A DNA stretch of 64,000 nt from Notospermus geniculatus (GCA_002633025.1 NMRB01001797.1:71549-135548), one strand, 5' to 3'. Positions 50,579 through 61,222 are shown, numbered from the stretch's first letter. Numbers and translations: made by a program. Notes: generated from the letters alone by a model not told the origin.

Positions 50579-50677
50579 AAAGACATCCATTTGGTTATGA
50601 TTGATACGAACACTTGCAAACAATTTCCCAAATGGTTGCGGACCTTCCTAATATTCACGGACCTATTCATATTATAG

Positions 50678-50818
50678 CAGGTCTCTGCCAGAATTTTTTT
50701 TGAGGGTACTAATTTCTTCAAAATCAACAAAAACCCCATGAAATTAAAGAGAATGGCCCTTTTCTGTTCCTTTGAGGGTACCAGCCAGTACCCTTGGTAC
50801 CCTCTGGCGGAAACACTG
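50678..50818. mobile_element. family B hAT-like MITE, inverted copy
   Basis: CAGGTCTCTGCCAGAATT ... CTCTGGCGGAAACACTG. Related to 37182, 39817 and 51359. Flanks TATAG and TAAGT do not form a clean duplication. Confidence 0.82.
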
Positions 50819-50874
50819 TAAGTAGCCACTGTCGGACTTGTGGATCCATGTCAACTGGTTCCCTTTCTTCTTAG

Positions 50875-50977
50875 ACTGGTACCTATCTTTGCCGCCCAAC
50901 ACACCAATATGGCAAACCGACATCAAGACGGAGCACTGGGTGTGCAAAGTAGGCGGCAAAGACGGGAGCCAGTCCTG
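50875..50977. mobile_element. small foldback, ends ACTGGTACC...TTTGCCGCC
   Basis: TATCTTTGCCGCC mirrors GGCGGCAAAGA, and GACTGG mirrors CCAGTC. A related end (ACTGGTTCCCGTCTTTGCCG) is at 63662. Confidence 0.6.
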
Positions 50978-51358
50978 TATCCTCTCACTAAACTAAAGCT
51001 GTTGGGGTGGGTTGCCCCCCTCCCCGCGCTATGGGCATGGAGAATGCACTAAGAATGGACATGACTTCGTAATTTTTGCTCAAGCTACTGGCAGATTACA
51101 ATCAATTGCTACTAAACCCAGGTGTGTATTGTAACGCAGCTCAATCAATGATTCATTTGATACTCTGATCGAGTAACGCGTCTGGTCGTGTGGAAACATT
51201 CTTGCTCATCAATCGTAAATGATCGTAAGAGATCATCTGAAATTCTTCCTCCATAATGATGAAATTACACGAGCTGGTTTCAATCTTGAACGAAGAATTC
51301 AGTGGTTGTTGAAAAATCTGACTGTTAACGCACATCATATTCATGAAATGTACCTTAG

Positions 51359-51497
51359 CAGTGTTTCTGCCAGAGGGTACGAAGGGCACAATGCTAGTAC
51401 CCTTAAAGGAACAGAAAAGGGCCATTTAAAATTTCATGGGGTTTTGTTGATTTTGACGAAATTCGTACCCTCAAAAAAATTTCTGGCAGAGCCCCTG
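51359..51497. mobile_element. family B hAT-like MITE, 139 bp, duplication CTTAG
   Basis: CAGTGTTTCTGCCAGAGGG ... TCTGGCAGAGCCCCTG. CTTAG is at 51354-51358 and 51498-51502. The next element begins CAGGCGTGGATCC immediately after the right CTTAG. Confidence 0.92.
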
Positions 51498-51502
51498 CTT
51501 AG

Positions 51503-51690
51503 CAGGCGTGGATCCAGGATTTTTGGCGGGGGGGGGGGGGGNTGAAGGCGGTTGTTGTAGGCAGGCGCCAAAGGTGCCCATGCCGATGGGGGTCTGTGGG
51601 GCCTTCTCCAGAAGATTTTGAAATCTAGAATGCCGTAGACACGATTTCCTGGCATCTCAGTATCAAAACAGAAGCTATATTTTTGTTCAA
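51503..51690. mobile_element. family D-like element, right end not found
   Basis: CAGGCGTGGATCCAGG, then a G tract with an n (51542), then GATTTTGAAATCTAGAA and CCTGGCATCT as in 43366-43638. Confidence 0.7.
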
Positions 51691-52108
51691 TTTTGTGATA
51701 CAATGTACGTATTCGAGTGAACTACATGTGGACGGAAACTGTAACAAAAAAGAATTGGTGGTGGAGATCAGGGGGGTCACGACCCCCAAAGAATCTCAGT
51801 CCACATTTTGTTGAATGTGATGGTGGCAGATGTTAGGTCCTCTCATGAACAACTAGAGAAAATACCTTTGAGTGTCGATTACATTCCATTGCAATGTACA
51901 TGCACAAAACTGAACTTCGCAGTCCATCCCACAATACTGACAGCTGAGTAATTTATAACTTACATTACACAACTGTCAGTTTGCCAGTATAGTCGCCATG
52001 AATTTTTCATCGACTTCTCTCTCATATCAACTTGATGAAAAAAAGGTCACTGCGTTTGTATAGGATGTTGACCACTGCTGCAGAATAAAACAGAATGGCA
52101 GGTACCAG
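51691..52108. other. nothing recognised
   Basis: No supported feature. Confidence 0.45.
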
Positions 52109-52111
52109 TAA

Positions 52112-52464
52112 TGGTCCGTGCACACCAAAGACGCGCGTTGAACGGAGTGGAAAACCCAGCGGTTTCCACCCACATACAGGGGTCACACCTCCCGCGTGAA
52201 ACTGAAACGCTGCGGGGTGGTCCTGCAGATAAAATGGCTGAACCACGTGTGTAGATAGCCGCACCTTCTGAGCATGTGCAGTGAGAAAAACCGCCGCGGC
52301 AAGCGCACTGGATAACTACAAAAGTTATTTCAGCCGGCGATCGCACGTCATTTTTTGCCGCGTGTCTTTGGTGTCACCCTTTTATTGAAAATCTGTTGAA
52401 CCTATTTTCGTGGCAGTGAACGCGCGTCGTTTTACGCCGTCGCGGTTTTGGTGTGAGCGGGCCT
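52112..52464. mobile_element. MITE with TAA flanks (PIF/Harbinger-like)
   Basis: TGGTCCGTGCACACCAAAGA at the left against the complement of the right, AGGCCCGCTCACACCAAAAC. TAA is at 52109-52111 and 52465-52467. GC-rich with many GCGCG motifs. Confidence 0.72.
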
Positions 52465-52469
52465 TAATG

Positions 52470-53870
52470 GCAGCCCCAATTGGCACATCCATCTAAAACA
52501 TGCAAGCTAACTTACTACAGTATCTGCTACAATTTGCTCAGAATGGACATGTCCAAAAGTACTCTGCATGCTTCATATTGATTCTTGATAATTAGGTTGA
52601 CAAACGAGGAGACCTCGTTGAACGAAATGTCCAGATTACCGCAAAAGTGAAGATCAGATCATATTGACATTGACGCTGAACACATCATGAGCAGACGTGA
52701 AGATACTACATCAAATGATGGATATCGATTCAGTTTTTTTCACCGTAAATTATGGCATTAGTATGCACGTGTTGTCCAGTTGGTGATGTGTCAGTGCCAT
52801 CCACTTAATTTCATTCGGAGAATTCTCCGGGGTTGACATGTCATCGGCAGCTGTTGCTTGACTAGGGTTTAGTTGTATTTTTTTTACACATTCTCAGGGT
52901 TTGAGATACCTGTTACTTGACTACATGTAGGTTTAATCATATTTTTGACGCCAAAGTAACAATGAAATAAATGGTTTTGACTTGCATGTAGGCAAATATT
53001 TGAGTCTCACACATGCCAAATAATTCACCTACGCTAATATTTAGCTTGGCACAGGGATCAACCACAAATCCATTCACATCAAGCAATTGATCTTACACTG
53101 CTTGAGGTAAGGGCCAATCTCAACTTGGTGAAAACTTTTTCATGTGCGTTGGTCTGGAAAAAAGAGCTCGGAGCTGCCAAATGGTTAAATGAGAAGTAGT
53201 GGCATTTCATTCGGAAAAAAAAACTTTATGGTATCATTGTACACATGAAGTTAGGCATAAAAATATCACTAAGCCTTGTGGGCAAGAAATCATCCTTGAT
53301 TTGAAGTAACACAATATATTAATGGGAATGAACATTCTTCAGTTCATTTCTCCTACCTTGATTGGTAAAAGACAAATTATAACAAGGAAGCACAGCTGTC
53401 TAAACTGAACACAAAATAAAAACAACTCAGAACACATTATAAAGCTAGCAACTGTAAGAGAGATTGGAATGTTGATTTTTTTATAATTTGTACATAAACA
53501 AGTATCATGTTGCTGTAGAGCATGTATCAAGGAAGGCCTTCTCCTACCTCTACATGTTTGCACCCTTATACTTCAGTCATTGTCAGGCAATGAGACATTT
53601 GCCATGTTTGCCATTTTTAAATGGTGACATTGGACCAACTCATGAAATCATTGTTGACCCATTTCTTTCACAGTTAGACCTGAGAACACCATACACTCAA
53701 GGACATTCCTTGGGAACACTCGAAAGGCAAGTGCAAATTTTCACCTTTTTACAGCCCCTCAATGGCTTACAAAATGTCAACAACTGAATGTTTTACAAAC
53801 TGAAGCAAGTTTCACTGTGTTTTAACTTAAACAAGGCCAAGACACTTGAGGGACAAGTCAAGAACCTGGT
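52470..53870. other. no firm feature; one open plus-strand frame at 53488-53787
   Basis: The frame follows an acceptor-like ATACTTCAG at about 53577 and has a GC-type donor-like AAG|GCAAGT at about 53729. I do not recognise the peptide (DPFLSQLDLRTPYTQG), and the evidence is too thin for a gene. Confidence 0.25.
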
Positions 53871-53871
53871 A

Positions 53872-53930
53872 CAGTGAAACCTCCCTTAGAGTGGACACCT
53901 CTGTCAGAAGACGCCTTTTTATTATTGAGG
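53872..53930. mobile_element. pogo-like end remnant
   Basis: TACAGTGAAACCTCCCTTAG and GTGGACACCTCTGTCAG, as in the left end of Tigger-type elements. Confidence 0.6.
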
Positions 53931-54015
53931 CTTGAAAACAAATTTGTGACCCTCCACTACAAAACCAGTGTTTAGTTGAAAAGAAAATGAGCCTCAACGT
54001 ACTGACATGACACCA

Positions 54016-54196
54016 GGAGATAGAATCACTCAGACTTCACAATTGACAGATAACACTAAAATTAAAAAATGTGGCCCTCCACCACAAAACCTGTCATCAG
54101 TCACTCTGAGGTTGGCAAGTTGGGACCAACGTATTTGTCAATTTCAGTATTGTCCGTCTGTCTATTGTGAAGTCTGAGTGATTCTATTTCTGTCTT
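54016..54196. mobile_element. foldback element, about 180 bp
   Basis: ATAGAATCACTCAGACTTCA at the left mirrors TGAAGTCTGAGTGATTCTAT at the right. Confidence 0.78.
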
Positions 54197-54970
54197 TTTC
54201 TCAATCCTGAATCCACCACTTGATACCGTCTTGTTCCTGATTTAGCCTGAGAAAGTAAGAAAAACTTGCACTTCCCCGCAGGCACACAAGTCTACAACGT
54301 GCGTGCCATGTTAGTTCATGTACTAATCATGCCAACATCAAAGAGAACATGCACATCATGTCATGTGCATTTTTTTCCTTTTTCTTGTTTGAGACAAGAA
54401 ACATGTCCAAAATGGCCAATTAAGCAGGTAGAAGAAATAGAATTCAAGGTAAAAGTGAACTTGAGAGGTGAAGAAAATGTAGTCAGGCTGACTATCACAG
54501 CAGTCACTGATCATTTATTCATCGCTTCAGTGTTCTCAAAAATGCACTTTTAGGCCTAGGCCTAGGCCTGAAACATCTCTTTTGATTTGTTACTTAAGTT
54601 TAGAAATGTACTGCCGGGAATAAGCTCATCAACTATCAACGAATGAGTCAAACAGAATCACATTCACAAGCATGATGAGTCCATGAAGCGGCAAAGTCAC
54701 CACACTGATTCAAAAGGGGAAAAACAACATTACATCATGGTCATGGTCCATGGCAATGGTCATTTTTATTTTTATTTAGTGAACAACTTACCTCCAGTAA
54801 TGAAGAGAAAATCCTGGACACTGACTTCCACATTTAAGGCACGGCTTTCCCTTGTCTGCTTCATGCCCCAAGGAAAACGGCGACTGAAAGAGGAACATAT
54901 CTGACAGAATATCATCATGTGCATCACATGCATGTAATGTACTACCTGTTGTGTGTGCAATACAGTACAG

Positions 54971-55281
54971 GAAAACAGGTCAGAAAAACTTTGTTGACAA
55001 AACGGGAAGAGTTCAAGCAGATGACATTGAAACTAAAGAAATACGCAGATAAAACTTACTCTAAAACCATCCCTAATTGGATGGACTACTGCCATGACGG
55101 TTTCATATGTAATTCACAACAATTTATGGATGGAATGTATCACTTGGACGGGATTAAAAATGATAAAATCGAACTTTCTACACAATGGAAACCATGTTGG
55201 ATTGATATGCAGAGCTGGCCGAATCGAATCGGTGGTTGTGTGGTAATCAACCGAATAGTGCACAAACATCGGAATTCATGA
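54971..55281 (+). CDS. possible terminal coding exon, function unknown
   Basis: A plus-strand frame of about 103 codons with protein-like composition ([48 protein letters not shown]) ends in TGA at 55279-55281. Acceptor-like CAATACAG|TACAG precedes it. No domain recognised. It would be antisense to the putative prickle intron. Chance remains a real possibility at this length. Confidence 0.3.
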
Positions 55282-55600
55282 GTAAAAAAGTGAAAGTGGG
55301 TCAAAATAATATATTGTATATTTTTAATGTATACAAGAGTTTTGTACTTGACTATCATTTAACTATAATAAATGCGAAACCACGCGGAGTGGGAGGGGTG
55401 ATTGACGGGTACGCCGCAGAGATAATTGGGACGCCGTTCAATTATGACGTCACAACAGGTGCCCGTTTTGTCTTGCTGTTCGCGTAGGCCCTAAAAGTGA
55501 GGGTAAATTGATAGAAATCATGTTTTCTTCGATCAACAATAGAGTACTCCTGCTTTCATCAGTTGTACAGTAAACTTCCCAAGTTTTCATAAAAACTTAC

Positions 55601-55743
55601 CGGTCTGGGTGACATGGGCGAGGCCGCGGAGCTGACCCCACTATCCGACTCTAACGTGGATAAGTATCGCTCCACGTTCGGAGACACCATGGGCATCATC
55701 TTGAAAAAGTTGGCAGTATGTTTTGTCCAGGAAAGAGCGGACA
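55601..55743 (-). CDS. possible 5' coding exon (start codon plus 33 codons), perhaps of prickle
   Basis: On the minus strand a strong acceptor (TCATCTTTTTTTCAG, AG at 55745-55744) is followed by 44 nt of possible 5' UTR. Then ATG at 55699 in a good context (AAGATGA) opens 33 codons ending SPMSPRP. A perfect donor, CCG|GTAAGT, follows at 55600. The peptide is Ser-rich and starts MMPMVSPNVERYLS. It points the same way as prickle and lies 21 kb upstream. It ends in phase 0, whereas the exon at 34487 needs two bases from its upstream neighbour, so the two cannot be spliced directly. Either an intermediate exon was missed, or this exon belongs to another isoform or gene. I do not recognise the peptide itself. 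Confidence 0.5.
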
Positions 55744-55853
55744 CTGAAAAAAAGATGAAAGCGTTGTACGTAAATGAATAAAATCGCAGCGGCACGGATG
55801 TGCATGAATATTAGGCCTACCTTGGGTTGGGCAATCCCACCTCCTCCCTACGT

Positions 55854-56253
55854 CAATAGGGAGGTTTCGCAAATCTGACGGAACGCGAAGTACGAAATAT
55901 GAAATTCAACTTCATTTCCATGACCTACTGGTATATTTCTGCAAATGGTTGCTACCACAAATGTCCCTGCCGCCAGTGCGTCTTTTAGCCTATCATGTAA
56001 GACCGAAAGAGTTATGGATCTTGAATTTTTAAATTCCCACTTCGTATCTACGAAGTGGAAACGAAAGATAAATTTCAAATATACAATATACACCGTACTC
56101 TATCGGTCTACGTCATACGCTAAAAGACGCTCCTGCAGCAGGCGATATTTGTGGTACGAACCATCTCCTGAAATACATTACGTCATGGAAATGAAGTCCA
56201 ATTTCGTACATTCGTACTTCGTGTTCCGTCAGATTTGCGAAACCTCTCTATTG
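55854..56253. mobile_element. foldback element, 400 bp, arms about 130 bp
   Basis: CAATAGGGAGGTTTCGCAAA at the left mirrors TTTGCGAAACCTCTCTATTG at the right. CTTCATTTCCATGA and GCGTCTTTTAGC are also mirrored. The loop contains a 22-bp palindrome (CCACTTCGTA, two bases, complement) at 56037-56058. It lies about 110 bp upstream of the putative exon at 55743. Confidence 0.85.
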
Positions 56254-56259
56254 GATGAT

Positions 56260-56870
56260 CTTCGAGGGAGAAACTATCACACAAACTCCATATCCCTGTG
56301 ATATGACGAGATGTGTCATTGGTGTCACGCGGATCTTCTGACGCAACATTTTTTGTCACAAACGTGACAGATAGGGAAACCAGAGCTATCGACTGTGACT
56401 TTTTCGCATTCAAAGAGACGCGTGTCAATCGCGCGCAAATAAAAGAAATGTCGCTATTTATGGAGAACTTCTAGTCGATGTGGCAAAAATGTATCATGCA
56501 TTTTTAATGGTTATATGAGCGCCTCTTGGAACTTCTTGAAGTAGGTTCGATTATGAATCATTCCGGATGCTGCAGACTTCTTTCTCTGTCGAGTGAGATG
56601 AGACAGTACTGGTTTCTGCTCCAAATCAATGCCATCGGCATATATCATGGACGGCGAACCAGTCTGAGACATCAAAGTGACTTTTTGTCACTTCCCATGG
56701 AAGAAAAGGATGTCAAGAAAATTAAGACCTGAGGCGCACTGCTCCACGTGAGAGTTGTCTCGCTCGAGTTGGTTTTCAAGGCCAAGCCACCATTGTTGCG
56801 GTTTCCTTCCGGCTGACGCCTTGACCGCAGTGACACAAACGACTGCCCTGCCCAAAGTTTTCAACGCCCG
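56260..56870. other. nothing recognised
   Basis: No supported feature. Confidence 0.45.
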
Positions 56871-56876
56871 ATTTAT

Positions 56877-57072
56877 AGGGCCGTATGGACCAAGGGAAGA
56901 TTATCTTGAATTGAACTCAGGTTGAGCCACAACTTTTCCATTGTCACATCATGCCCTGGCAAACCTGAACAATTTAAAGGTTGTGGCTCAACCCTTGGAG
57001 GAATTATACTGACATAATTCCTCCAAGCTCAACCTGAGTTCAAGATAATTTTCGTTTGGTGCATACGGCCCC
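56877..57072. mobile_element. foldback MITE family K, copy 1, with an inserted 34-bp palindrome
   Basis: AGGGCCGTATGGACCAAGG ... TTTGGTGCATACGGCCCC. Arms carry GATTATCTTGAA and CTCAGGTTGAGC. TTGGAGGAATTAT and its complement form an extra small hairpin near 56994-57029. Confidence 0.85.
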
Positions 57073-57188
57073 AACAGTGCCCATGGAGAGCAAACTTGCG
57101 CGAAGGACGTGAATTGCAGACATAAGACCCTTCCCACTACAAAACTAAAACTCAACTCAGTACAAAACTGCGATGCAAGTTTGAAATT

Positions 57189-57337
57189 AGGGCCGTACGC
57201 ACCAACGAAGATTATCTTGAACTCAGGTTGAGCCACAGCTTTTCAATTGTTCAGGTTTGCCAGGGCATGATGTGACAATGGAAAAGTTGCAGCTCAACCT
57301 GAGTTCAAGATAATCTTTTTTTGGTGCATACGGCCCT
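57189..57337. mobile_element. foldback MITE family K, copy 2
   Basis: AGGGCCGTACGCACCAACG ... TTTGGTGCATACGGCCCT. 149 bp, same arms as copy 1, 116 bp away. Confidence 0.87.
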
Positions 57338-57339
57338 AA

Positions 57340-58680
57340 GATCCCCACCCACTTCAAAACAGGTGTAGCAGGGATCAAAGTCCCCCTGGAAAAAAATCAA
57401 AGTCCGGTCTTATTGTTCAGCGAGGGATGGCTAGAGAGACCATGACCATTCGAATATAACCTCACAATAGCGGGCTATTGTTTGGCGGACTAGCATTCCT
57501 AGGACGTTGATTCCTGTTACACCTGTCATCCAACTACGAAACTAAGACCAAAACCACCCAATTAAACTTGCCCAAATGCAATCACAATATTAATGAACCC
57601 CTCGGATGAAAGATGTCCTTCAGCAGGTGATGTGCACTTACCTTATCTCATAGTGAAACCAATGTCAAGTTGAGAGGGACGTGTTGATATCCAAATCGCT
57701 TCAGAAATACCGATTAAATGAACGACAACACCAATGAGAAATATACAGTTATTATACAGCAAAGCAAGATAAATATCCAAGATTTCACACAATCCCTAAC
57801 TGCAAAGATATTAACGCCATTCTCCTAGAAAGTCTGGACACGGCATTCTCTTGCAGCATAGAGAACGCTCGCCTTCTGTTGCTGCAGAAAGTGATACGCA
57901 ACATCCGATGACAAGAGAACTAGGCCGGATCGATAACTCTTTTATGCCGCCCTAAACAAATACTGTATATAATAATATAATAATCCAGGGAAAATATCGA
58001 AATATAGTGCTATTATTGTGCGTCTCTGCTCTCAAGGATTTATTACGTGTTAATTCCTTTTATAAATGCGCGCAAAGGACATCTACTGGATCATTCGGAA
58101 GTCTAAACAACGATAAGTTTAACTTCAGTATCAAGAAAATCTTAGATGTCCGCTTCCTCGAAAACCTTCTATCCAAATGGTGGCGATTTGACCAATGATC
58201 AGGAGCTTTGATGATGTCATCCACTATCACGTTTTGGATGATTGACGCACTCTTCGCTCGCACCGCACGAAAGTATCCCAGTGATGTCACACTACACTTG
58301 AAAACTGTATTTCATTACACGCACTGACGGTAAACATGGTAAATTAAACTTCCTTATAGTGCGTTTGGTTTTCCAACTTCCCAGCGCACTCTGAACTGGA
58401 TGCTGGCAAACGGACGAGTGAGCCTGGCTTCAAACGCACTGCAGCATTTAGCGCACGGACCTGTCAGCAAACCGCCAATGAATCACCGCGCGCCCATGCG
58501 CCCACAACACTCCACAGTTTCTCCAGCAGCAGATACCGGTGCGGTCTAATTCATTCCTTCTGTCAGCAGTTACTTCTGCTTTTCCTGCACCTGCAAAATG
58601 TTTTATGGTTAGCTAATTCCACATAGGAGACCAGTCATACGACGGTTTATATTTACTGTTCTGAGAACTGGTTCAGCCAC
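57340..58680. other. nothing recognised; region upstream of the putative first prickle exon
   Basis: Contains AT-rich ATATAATAATATAATAATCC near 57967 and a CpG-richer stretch at 58380-58520, but no promoter element I can defend. Confidence 0.4.
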
Positions 58681-58689
58681 GGACATTTC

Positions 58690-59085
58690 ATTTTGGTTCC
58701 CGAAGCCACCGCTAGGGCTAGAAGGCTTCGGCTCTGGCTGCCATTTTCGCGACAAAAATTTGTCGCGGATCTCAGTGCGCATGCGCGGATACCGTTATGT
58801 TGACATCCCGGGTTATTTTTAGAATGGAATGCCGGTAACCACGTGGGTGCTAATGTGATTGAACACGCCGAATCGTGCGAAATGGCAACACCGAGGAAGT
58901 TTCTGTTGATGAGAAAGTTGGTATGTTGCAGATCTGTAACAAAAAGTCAAAATAATCGCCGTTTTGTAGACCGGAGGAGAATGAAATTTTACCAGAAAAT
59001 GGACCGTTACAGTGACGTCAGCAACAAAATGGCAGCCAGAGCCGAAGCCTTCTAGCCCTAGCGGTGGCTTCGGGAACCAAAATGC
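58690..59085. mobile_element. MITE with about 57-bp inverted ends and 9-bp duplication (Mutator-like)
   Basis: TTTTGGTTCCCGAAGCCACC at the left mirrors GGTGGCTTCGGGAACCAAAA at the right, and the arms run on through GGCTCTGGCTGCCATTTT. GGACATTTC is at 58681-58689 and 59086-59094. Long terminal repeats with 9-bp duplications are the Mutator pattern; hAT (8 bp) is the alternative. Confidence 0.88.
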
Positions 59086-59228
59086 GGACATTTCCGATCC
59101 TGCCTCGAGATTTACCGAAAGAAGTTCCCCATTTCCGCCACTTCAAGCCGAAAAGAGATTTTTTGTCCCAGGAGCGGCATGTGGCTGTGTCGATATCAAC
59201 TGGCCATACTGTGGTCTGTCACCCAAAG

Positions 59229-59400
59229 TGGAACCTCTCTATTTATAATGACACTTTGGGACTGATAATTGGTGGCCATAATTGAGAGGTGTCCTGATTA
59301 CAGAGGTCAAAATGAATAGAAATGACCAGTTTGGGACTAAACTTTGGTGTCCTGAATAGAGAGGTGTCCTCCTGGCAGAGGTGTCCGCACAAGGAGGTTC
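59229..59400. mobile_element. pogo-like remnant (GAGAGGTGTCC motifs)
   Basis: Repeated GAGAGGTGTCCTGA and a right end GGAGGTTCTGCTCT, related to the element at 2033-2928. Confidence 0.6.
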
Positions 59401-59403
59401 TGC

Positions 59404-59540
59404 TCTCATCCAAGTCGTCTCCAATACATGTATTTTGCAAATTTTTGACCCCATAGCCTACCTGGGTCTTTTTCAGGCACTTTCAAGTCAAAATCCCAGG
59501 AGCCGAAAAGCAGAGAGACTTTTTTCGTCTCCTGAACGGC
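59404..59540. mobile_element. family J foldback, half copy
   Basis: AAGTCGTCTCCAA ... GGGTCTTTTTCAGGCACTTTC. Confidence 0.65.
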
Positions 59541-59644
59541 CTGTGCTTGTGTCAACTGGTCGGTCGTTAACTGTGGTCTGTCACCCAAAGCAAGGGGTAT
59601 CCAACATGGAGCACAAAAAACGGCACATAAAATGACAGTAAACG

Positions 59645-59804
59645 TAACGTAAAGTCGTCTCCGAATTTCGCAAATTTTCGACCCCACCCGGTGTCTTCCT
59701 CAGGCACTTTCTAGTAGAGATCCCACAAGTAGTAGAGATCCCAAGTGCCTGAGGAACGGTTGGGGTCGAAATTTTGCGAAATTCGGAGACGACTTTACGT
59801 TTAC
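59645..59804. mobile_element. family J foldback, complete hairpin
   Basis: ACGTAAAGTCGTCTCCGAAT at the left mirrors ATTCGGAGACGACTTTACGT at the right. Arms about 70 bp. Confidence 0.88.
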
Positions 59805-60084
59805 TATCAAAGCAGGGGGAGGGCTAGATAAAATGATAACACTTTGAAAAGGAGTTGTCGCAGAACGCAGTGGAAATATCAGCGCCAGTCACCGCTGGGG
59901 CTGCCGGGTTCGACCGCTGGACTCGTTCATCTGATAGAGAACGAGGGCGACTCTCTTTGACAACACAGGTTTTCTCCGGGAACTCCGGTTTCCTTCAGCC
60001 AAATTATGAAAAGATAAAACGCTGGTAGGAGCACTCTTCGAAAAAAAGTGACGTCGGTGATTACATGTACGAATTGTTTTATTA

Positions 60085-60205
60085 TCAACCGGGGTCTTTT
60101 TCAAGTGGAACTTTACAATCTGAAACTCTAGAAAAGACTGAAACTCTAGAAAAGACTGACCCCGGTTGGGGTCGAAAATTCGTGAATTCTGGAGATTGAC
60201 TTCCA
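60085..60205. mobile_element. family J foldback, diverged
   Basis: CAACCGGGGTCTTTTTCAAG and GACCCCGGTTGGGGTCGAAA with a duplicated CTGAAACTCTAGAAAAGA in the loop. Confidence 0.65.
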
Positions 60206-60326
60206 GTCCAGTAAATTTAAGCGAAAATTCGGGCGAACCGGGAAGAAATTGCAACAGAAGTTTTTTTTGCTTTAAATGTTTTATTAGGTCACCTTGGACA
60301 TCATATCCAAAATCCCCCAAAATCGG

Positions 60327-60845
60327 ACGGCGGGAACCCACTTAATTTGCATTTTCAATTTTGTGAACTGACTTCAACGTTGGACGCTGATGGACGCAAC
60401 AGCTGAGCTTTGTACAGGAAAGTGGGACTCGATGTACAGCTAACTTTGTAACGGTTGGATTTACACCCCATAAATGTATTACCAACAGATAGAAATACGG
60501 TGCCTCGGAACCAGACAAACACATTCTCAATTGTTTTTAGTCGTTATGTACTAAGATATGATGCTTTTTATATAAATTAACACAAAAATGGGCCAAAATG
60601 CATAAAATGTCAATTTCGATTAGGTAGCCGCTTAAAACGTCCAAAGAATAGGCTTAGTTGATTCCGAGGTACCATGTTTCTATGTGTTGGTAATACATTT
60701 ATGGGGTGTAAATCCAACCGTTACAAAGTTAGCTGTACATCGGGTCCCACTCTCCTGTACAAAGCTCAGCTGTTGCGTCCATCAGCGTCCAACGTTAAAG
60801 TCAGTTCACAAAATTGAATATGCAAATTAAGTGGGTTCCCGCCGT
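60327..60845. mobile_element. large palindrome, arms about 189 bp, right arm cut by the assembly gap
   Basis: Left arm 60327-60515 and right arm 60657-60845, with about five mismatches in the outer 165 bp. Outer end ACGGCGGGAACCCACTTAAT; the mirrored copy stops exactly at the first n (60846). Loop about 140 bp. Confidence 0.9.
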
Positions 60846-61222
60846 NNNNNNNNNNNNNNNNNNNNNNNNNNNNNNNNNNNNNNNNNNNNNNNNNNNNNNN
60901 NNNNNNNNNNNNNNNNNNNNNNNNNNNNNNNNNNNNNNNNNNNNNNNNNNNNNNNNNNNNNNNNNNNNNNNNNNNNNNNNNNNNNNNNNNNNNNNNNNNN
61001 NNNNNNNNNNNNNNNNNNNNNNNNNNNNNNNNNNNNNNNNNNNNNNNNNNNNNNNNNNNNNNNNNNNNNNNNNNNNNNNNNNNNNNNNNNNNNNNNNNNN
61101 NNNNNNNNNNNNNNNNNNNNNNNNNNNNNNNNNNNNNNNNNNNNNNNNNNNNNNNNNNNNNNNNNNNNNNNNNNNNNNNNNNNNNNNNNNNNNNNNNNNN
61201 NNNNNNNNNNNNNNNNNNNNNN
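60846..61222. other. assembly gap (377 N)
   Basis: Run of n adjoining the right palindrome arm on one side and the 130-143-bp satellite on the other. Confidence 1.

Noticed and set aside
55601-55743. Direct splicing of this exon to the prickle exon at 34487
   Set aside because: The phases do not fit (0 versus a required two leftover bases), so I list it as a separate tentative exon.
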